Notes under the pieces: generated by a model | Databases searched by the model: none | What the model saw: the letters and a program-made list of their open reading frames with translations, nothing else | Told to the model about the DNA's origin: nothing | Shown: positions 58,957 through 64,000 of the stretch, in pieces | How the letters are laid out: every line of letters begins with the position of its first letter | Numbering within the stretch: the stretch's first letter is position 1 | Made by a program: the position numbers and the translations under genes | Source: Bdellovibrionales bacterium | GTDB lineage: Bacteria; Bdellovibrionota; Bdellovibrionia; Bdellovibrionales; UBA1609 | Assembly: GCA_019637855.1 (NCBI GenBank) | Contig: JAHBUX010000011.1 | Location: 1-64,000 of the forward strand | Direction of reading: 5' to 3' | DNA: 64,000 nt

Positions 58957-60528
58957 ATGATCAATCCGCGACACTGGCTGCGCACTCGCCGCAAACTGCT
59001 AGAGCAAGTCAAAGCCCAGGTGCAGCTGCGCCTGGGGCCATTGCCGCCCGCGCTTCGACAATATGCAAAAAGCATCGATCGTGAGTTTCGCGGCGCCTGG
59101 AGGCCGGTCAGCGAGAAGGACCTGCAGCCAGCGATTAAAAAAGCCCAGATCGTACTCGGCGCCGATTTTCACGCTTATGCTCAGTCGCAGCGCGCGCACA
59201 TTCGGGTTTTGCGCGATCATGTCAGCCAAGCGCGCGTGGTTTTGGCCTTGGAATGTTTGGGTCATGAGCATGATCAGGTGACCGAGGACTTTTTAAGGGG
59301 TCGCATTTCGGAGTCGCGGTTTTTAGAAAAAGTGGAGTGGGATAAAAACTGGGGCTTCCCATGGGAGCACTACCGTCCTTTGTTCGAGTTGGCGCGCGAT
59401 CGTCGTTTCAAAGTGTGCGGCTTGAATAACACGCGTCTGCGCGATCTCAACCGGCGGGATCAATGGGCCGCTAAGACCTTGTTGCGCTTACATAAGCAGG
59501 ACCCAGAGTCTTTGATCTATGCCGTGATAGGCGAGTGGCATTTGGCCCGTGCTCATCTGCCGCGTCTATGTCAGGCGGGCTTGGGCGATCCGGGGCGGCT
59601 CGTAGTCCTGTTTCAAGATGTTGAGCCTTTGTATTTTCGTCTGGCGCAAAAGAGCAATGAGTCGGCTGTCGAGCTACTCAAGGCCAAAGACAACCGCTTT
59701 TGCCTGATGGTGTCGCCACCGTGGATGAAATGGCAAAGCTATTTGATGTATTTGGAACAGGCCTACGATCGTGATTTGCAAGAGGATCTGGCCATCGACT
59801 ATTCGGATCATGTGGTGTCGTTGGTGGAGCTGCTTGAAAACGACTTGAAGGTCGAAACCAAGAAGTCGCGCATACAAGTTTATTGTCCTAATTCGCGCAC
59901 TTCGCTGGCGCGCTTAAAGCTAAGCTTGCCACGGCGATTGGTGCGCGCTTTGGTCTATCACCTCGAACATGACTTGAGTTTTTTTCTGCCCGAAAAAGAC
60001 TGGTTGTACCTGTCGCGTGCCACGATCAATCATGCCTCGGCTTTGGCTGGGCAGTTCGTGCACGCTCATCTGTGTAAACGACAGCGCACGTTGTGGGATG
60101 TGCCGGAGGATTTTTTGCCGCTGATTTGGATTGAAGCGGTGGGGTTTTTCTTTAGTAAGTGGATCAACCCCAAGCGTAAAGCGGAGACTTTAGAGTCCAT
60201 TCGTTTGCAGTTGGCGGCGCGCCGCCCGAAGGACAAGGGCCGTCAGGCTCTGCTTCTGGCTTTGGATCATCGCCTAAGTGAAGTGGTGTGGGTGCAGACG
60301 GGACGCCTGCGCCGCGCCGGCTTCAAGCCACGGCAGATGGATGCCTATTTGGAGGCGTCGCGCATCATCGGCAGCATGCTGGGCGAGCGTCTTTTCCAAA
60401 AAGTGAGGTCGCGGACTATAAGTTTGCCACAGCTCATGTCTTACTTGAGAATTAAAGTGGAAGATAAAAAGTTCGCCAAATTTTATTGGCAGCTCATTCG
60501 CGAACTCGAACACGATCAGACACTATGA
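58957..60528 (+). CDS. ChaN-like (Tiki/EreA-fold) protein with C-terminal extension
   Basis: A 523-residue protein. The first 270 residues match the haem-binding ChaN/Tiki-like fold: AQIVLGADFHAYAQSQRAHIRVLRDH, VLALECLGHEHDQVTEDFLRG, YRPLFELARDRRFKVCGLN and AVIGEWHLARAHLP, with histidine/glutamate positions of a metal or haem site. The last 240 residues are helical and unassigned. There is no signal peptide, unlike lipoprotein ChaN. Its stop overlaps the GYF_2 gene (ATGA), so the two proteins are made together. Function unknown in this form. Confidence 0.75.
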   Translation: MINPRHWLRTRRKLLEQVKAQVQLRLGPLPPALRQYAKSIDREFRGAWRPVSEKDLQPAIKKAQIVLGADFHAYAQSQRAHIRVLRDHVSQARVVLALECLGHEHDQVTEDFLRGRISESRFLEKVEWDKNWGFPWEHYRPLFELARDRRFKVCGLNNTRLRDLNRRDQWAAKTLLRLHKQDPESLIYAVIGEWHLARAHLPRLCQAGLGDPGRLVVLFQDVEPLYFRLAQKSNESAVELLKAKDNRFCLMVSPPWMKWQSYLMYLEQAYDRDLQEDLAIDYSDHVVSLVELLENDLKVETKKSRIQVYCPNSRTSLARLKLSLPRRLVRALVYHLEHDLSFFLPEKDWLYLSRATINHASALAGQFVHAHLCKRQRTLWDVPEDFLPLIWIEAVGFFFSKWINPKRKAETLESIRLQLAARRPKDKGRQALLLALDHRLSEVVWVQTGRLRRAGFKPRQMDAYLEASRIIGSMLGERLFQKVRSRTISLPQLMSYLRIKVEDKKFAKFYWQLIRELEHDQTL

Positions 60529-62267
60529 AGAATTGGTATTTCTATCAAGAGCAGGGGCACACAAAAGGGCCACTCACCGTCGATGATTTGCGAGCCCGAA
60601 TCCGCTCCGGGCGGCTGCGCCTTTTTGATTTGATTTACAAGGAAGGGGAGGCTGGCTGGCGCATGGCGCTCGAGCATCCCGACCTGCGGGAAGAATTCAA
60701 GGATTTTGGCAGTGGTCACAGCAAAGAGCGTCCCTGGGTGTGTCTGCATCGTAAAAACGAACAGAGTTTTGATTTCATCACGCTTGGACCTTTTAGCGAG
60801 GACGAGGTGCGGGAGTCCATTCGTTCCGGTAAATTGAGTTATGCGGACTTTATCTGGCGCGCCGATTTCAGCGAGTGGAGACGCATAGGTGGACTTGAGG
60901 AGTTCAATCCGCGCGTGCGTCAACCGGAGCCCGAACGTGAAGAGCCGACGGTGAGCGAATTGCTCAGCAACGTGGTGCAAATGAAACGTGGTGGTCAAGA
61001 TGAGGCCACCGTTATCATGCGTCCGTTGGAGCCGGTGGGGCGCGACTTAACAAAGCCTCCACCTCTTAAAAGTGACGATCTTGATGACGACGCCGATGGC
61101 GATGCGCCGACGCGCGTGGTACATCGGGGGGACGAAGCGACCCGTATTGTCACGCGCCCGTTAGATCCCGAGGCCACGCGTATAGTGCGCCCACGCGCGA
61201 GCGATATGCCGCCTCCCTTGCCAGCCTCAACCGGAACCGAACCGCGGGTGTTTCGCCGCTCGGCTCCGGGTGAAACGCGGTCGCGCGAACTCGATGACGG
61301 TTCAAGCACACAAACGCGCCAGCGCCGCGAGCGCAATCGGTGGCTGCGCTTTTCTACGGATTGGGCCATTGTTGGTGGTTTGATTTTAACGTTGGTTTTG
61401 GTCATCGCCTTGATTTCAAAACGCATGCGCAACTCCACGCCTGAGCCGGTGCCTTACTCACAGATTGAGGAACTTGAGCCTGGCCACTCGCAACTGAGTC
61501 CACCGGATGATGCCGGCCCCGGAGTGGCCACTTTGCCGCCAGTTGCTGCGGAAGTTCCGCCGCCACTACCTGTCGAGTCGGCGCCGCTTCCGCGTGAAGT
61601 GGCGCCGCCAGTGGAGACTATGGAAAAACCAAAGGCGGTTTCGCGCGCGCCGACACAGCTGGTATTGAACGTACAGGCGGCGAGCGCTAGCAATGCACGC
61701 ATAGAAGTGCGCAGCAACGGAACGCCCGATCATCCGGTGTTTGTACAGATTGTGGGACTGCCCGGGCAGGTTTCCGAAGGCGCCTCTTTCTATCGATACC
61801 TGAAGCTAAAACCCTCGGGCAATCCGGGGCAGCCCTTGGATCTTGGCGATATTCGTTTGCCGCAGGGGCGTTTCGTGTTGCGGGCGGAAACCGGCAAGTT
61901 AGAAAAGCAAGCCAATTTGAATCTAGGTGTGGCTGAAACTCAGTTCAAGCAAGCTGTGGCGCGCGAACGCAAGGCGCATTCGGCCGCTATTTGGCAGGAG
62001 CGTGCGCGTTTATTCAAACTGAGTCAGACTTTAGAGGCGGCGCTGGAACAGGCAGCGACGGGTAAAAAGAAATTCAGTGGTTCAGGTCTTGAGCCGCTGA
62101 ACGCAGTGAAGAAGAGTAATGGCGGCAGCTATATTTTGTTTGATGACTGGTGGGAGGGTAGGGAGATCCTACAGGAAGCCCGTGTTCAAGCCACTCCGGC
62201 GTTGATTGAGCGTGCCCGTAAACTGAAGGAACGGATGGCCAGTTTCAGTGTGTGGCGGATCAAATAG
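60525..62267 (+). CDS. Membrane protein with two GYF_2 domains and TRIV-type motifs
   Basis: A 580-residue protein. Two GYF_2-type (DUF4339) domains at about 1-55 (WYFYQEQGHTKGPLTVDDL) and 68-125 (WVCLHRKNEQSFDFITLGPF). An acidic linker carries four related short motifs (EATVIM, APTRVV, EATRIV, EATRIV) at 160-221. One span at about 279-298, a proline-rich segment, then a C-terminal region of about 200 residues with beta and helical parts. GYF-like domains usually bind proline-rich peptides. The ATG at 60525 overlaps the ChaN-like gene's stop. Unknown function. Confidence 0.75.
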   Translation: MKNWYFYQEQGHTKGPLTVDDLRARIRSGRLRLFDLIYKEGEAGWRMALEHPDLREEFKDFGSGHSKERPWVCLHRKNEQSFDFITLGPFSEDEVRESIRSGKLSYADFIWRADFSEWRRIGGLEEFNPRVRQPEPEREEPTVSELLSNVVQMKRGGQDEATVIMRPLEPVGRDLTKPPPLKSDDLDDDADGDAPTRVVHRGDEATRIVTRPLDPEATRIVRPRASDMPPPLPASTGTEPRVFRRSAPGETRSRELDDGSSTQTRQRRERNRWLRFSTDWAIVGGLILTLVLVIALISKRMRNSTPEPVPYSQIEELEPGHSQLSPPDDAGPGVATLPPVAAEVPPPLPVESAPLPREVAPPVETMEKPKAVSRAPTQLVLNVQAASASNARIEVRSNGTPDHPVFVQIVGLPGQVSEGASFYRYLKLKPSGNPGQPLDLGDIRLPQGRFVLRAETGKLEKQANLNLGVAETQFKQAVARERKAHSAAIWQERARLFKLSQTLEAALEQAATGKKKFSGSGLEPLNAVKKSNGGSYILFDDWWEGREILQEARVQATPALIERARKLKERMASFSVWRIK

Positions 62268-62308
62268 GCCCCTTGTCTCTCTGAGTCGGAACGTGTAAGG
62301 TCTCTGGC

Positions 62309-64000
62309 ATGCTTCAAAAATTGCGCGACATTCTTAGCTCACACTACGCTCCTATGTTGCAAAAGGATCCGGCCGTTTTAAACAAACTGCTCGAGAGTCC
62401 AAAGCAGTCGGGCCATGGTCATTTGGCGATGCCGGTATTTGCTTGGGCCAAAGAGATGCGCAAAGCGCCGCCTGTTCTGGCGCAAGAATTCGCCACGCGC
62501 TTTAGCGCTGACAAACCTCAAGGTTTGGAGAGCGTGACCGCAGTGAGTGGCTTTGTGAACTTCACTTTTAGCGACCGCTTCATTCAAGATATGTTGAGCG
62601 CCGATATTCTCGGTAGCCGTGGACAGGTGGGATTCTCGAAAGTCGGTGCGGGCCGTAAGATGGTCATCGACTTTAGCTCGCCCAATGTGGCCAAACCCAT
62701 GCACATCGGTCACTTGCGCGCCAGCGTGATCGGGCAAGCCATCGTGAATTTGGCTAAGACTCAAGGTTACCAGGTGATCGGCTTGAATCACCTGGGTGAT
62801 TGGGGCGTGCAGTTTGGTAAACTCGCTTGGGCCTACATGAAATGGGGCAGCGAATACGACTTCAGCAGTAAGCCTTTTGAATCCCTCTACAATATCTATG
62901 TGCGCTTTCATGACGAAGCCGAAAAGAATCCTGAGCTCGAAGCCGAGGGTTCGAAAGTCTTCAAGCGTCTCGAGGATGGCGATCCTCAGATCCGTGAACT
63001 GTGGCAGAAGTTTGTCGATATCTCTTTGGCGGACTATCAAAGAATTTGGACTCAGCTTGGTATCAAACACGAATTGGTGCGTGGCGAGTCTTTCTATAAC
63101 GATCGCATGCGTCCGGTAGAGAAAATGCTCGAAGAAAAAGGGCTGCTCGAGGAGTCGGATGGCGCCATGGTTGTGCGCTTGGACGATGAGAATATGCCGC
63201 CTTGTTTGATTCGCAAATCCGACGGAGCGTCGCTCTACGCGACCCGTGACTTGGCCAGCGCTCTGTACCGTATGCAAGAGCTGCACGCTGATTTGAATCT
63301 CTACGTGGTTGGCGTTGATCAGACTTTGCATTTTCGCCAGGTGTTCGCCGTGCTCAAGAAAATGGGATACCCGTGGGTGGAAAAGTGTCATCACATCGCC
63401 TTCGGTATGTATCGCTTCAAAGATGCCCGTATTTCCACGCGCAAGGGCAATGCGATTTTCTTAGAAGATGTGCTCGCGCAGGCGGTGGAGCTTGTGCGCG
63501 AAGTGATCAAAAAGAAAAACCCTGATCTCCCCAATGCCGAGCAGGTGGCGCGCCAGGTGGGGTTTGGTGCAGTGATTTTCAATGATCTAGTGAATGATCG
63601 CGTGAAAAATGTGGATTTTGATTGGGATCGTGCTTTGGACTTTGAGGGCGATAGCGGGCCTTACGTCCAGTATTGTGGCGTGCGTTGTCTCAGCCTGATG
63701 CGTAAGTTTGGTAAACCGGTGCCTACGAAGTTTGCTACCGATCTCAATACGCCCGAAGAGCGTGAACTTTTCCGTATTCTTTTGGCCTATCAAGACACCT
63801 TGCGGAACTCCTTTGATAACTTCAAACCGCATATGCTGGCCGGTTATCTTCTGGACGTATGTCATCGCTACGGCGCCTTCTACACCAGGTGCCGAATTCT
63901 TGGCGAACCTTCAGAGGTTGAGAGTTCGCGCATGACCTTGGTCCAGATGGTTCACGCGGTTTTGCAAGAGGGTCTAGGTATCCTCGGTATTGAGCTGCCC
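62309..64000 (+). CDS. argS: Arginyl-tRNA synthetase, N-terminal part (runs off the right edge)
   Basis: 564 codons are in the window. It has the ArgRS N-terminal domain (HGHLAMPVFAWAKEMRKAPP, VSGFVNF), the class I HIGH motif in FSSPNVAKPMHIGHLRASV, LNHLGDWGVQFG, the KMSKS-like loop in FKDARISTRKGN and the anticodon-binding helical domain start (PYVQYCGVRCLSLMRK). It attaches arginine to tRNA-Arg. AAGG precedes the ATG at 62309. Only the last part of the C-terminal domain is missing. Confidence 0.96.
   Translation, partial: MLQKLRDILSSHYAPMLQKDPAVLNKLLESPKQSGHGHLAMPVFAWAKEMRKAPPVLAQEFATRFSADKPQGLESVTAVSGFVNFTFSDRFIQDMLSADILGSRGQVGFSKVGAGRKMVIDFSSPNVAKPMHIGHLRASVIGQAIVNLAKTQGYQVIGLNHLGDWGVQFGKLAWAYMKWGSEYDFSSKPFESLYNIYVRFHDEAEKNPELEAEGSKVFKRLEDGDPQIRELWQKFVDISLADYQRIWTQLGIKHELVRGESFYNDRMRPVEKMLEEKGLLEESDGAMVVRLDDENMPPCLIRKSDGASLYATRDLASALYRMQELHADLNLYVVGVDQTLHFRQVFAVLKKMGYPWVEKCHHIAFGMYRFKDARISTRKGNAIFLEDVLAQAVELVREVIKKKNPDLPNAEQVARQVGFGAVIFNDLVNDRVKNVDFDWDRALDFEGDSGPYVQYCGVRCLSLMRKFGKPVPTKFATDLNTPEERELFRILLAYQDTLRNSFDNFKPHMLAGYLLDVCHRYGAFYTRCRILGEPSEVESSRMTLVQMVHAVLQEGLGILGIELP

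Noticed and set aside
62378-63394. Leftward 338-residue frame over argS
   Set aside because: The opposite strand encodes a clear arginyl-tRNA synthetase with HIGH and KMSKS-like motifs.

Overview
The window most likely comes from the chromosome of a Bdellovibrio-like Gram-negative bacterium (Bdellovibrionota). That placement is inference, with no database search behind it. It rests on: an N-terminal HNH-family sequence typical of Bdellovibrio at the left edge; a cbb3 oxidase operon with a fused CcoN-CcoO subunit; LptD and TonB-dependent outer-membrane proteins; a translation block ffh-rpsP-khpA-rimM-trmD-SPOUT-rplS-rnhB-yraN; many secreted proteins and lipoproteins of unknown function; and very many two-component regulators. 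Base composition looks moderately GC-rich and even. I see no insertion sequence, prophage, integrase or CRISPR array.

Layout. 1-1095: start of an HNH-type gene facing left, then nearly 1 kb without a convincing gene but with short repeats and palindromes. 1096-4160: SET-domain methyltransferase plus a Gre-like transcription factor, two exported or membrane proteins, and a response regulator. 4241-7295: a hybrid kinase with its own receiver and Hpt domains, flanked by two OmpR-type regulators. 7301-10149: VOC protein, DOMON-like protein and a TonB-dependent receptor. 10254-19522: an accessory stress-type region (Con-10/KGG-repeat protein, tiny hydrophilic protein, PAS kinase, glutathione transferase, small membrane proteins, a lone SF2 helicase, an eroded short-chain dehydrogenase, a beta-barrel, a zincin and a methyltransferase). 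19546-22065: kinase/regulator pair with a small secreted protein. 22245-24189: secreted proteins, including a repeat lipoprotein and a protein that looks like an exported relative of edema-factor/ExoY adenylyl cyclases.

24190-31386: truncated haemoglobin facing away from ccoI-ccoS-ccoNO-ccoQ-ccoP-ccoG, a complete cbb3 oxidase structural and assembly operon. 31368-33994: a sigma-54 regulator and a PAS kinase, divergent. 34064-35524: a secreted protein and a bulb-lectin lipoprotein. 35695-35771: initiator tRNA with a recognisable promoter and an unusually long palindromic terminator. 35925-37711: SRPBCC protein plus zinc alcohol dehydrogenase. 37750-42487: lipoprotein, a regulator-kinase-serine hydrolase operon, and an HD-GYP-like protein. 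42571-49834: ABC exporter followed by the translation/SRP block. 49881-56940: small membrane protein, a giant hairpin, lptD coupled to a CHASE2 adenylate cyclase, a STAS protein and a coiled-coil protein. 57105-62267: membrane protein, VKOR-DsbA fusion, ChaN-like protein coupled to a GYF_2 protein. 62309-64000: start of argS.

How the genes work together. The cco operon encodes high-affinity respiration, with copper delivery (CcoI), assembly (CcoS, CcoG) and an adjacent oxygen/NO-binding globin. The ffh block links membrane targeting to ribosome and tRNA maturation. Signalling is dense: five histidine kinases, five response regulators, a class III cyclase, an HD-GYP-like protein and a STAS protein, several placed beside envelope or secreted proteins. 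The most promising leads are the edema-factor-like exported protein (23515-24189), an SDR gene that has lost its catalytic motifs (16532-17017), the cyclase-lptD coupling, and two exceptionally long perfect inverted repeats (35642-35697 and 50252-50338).
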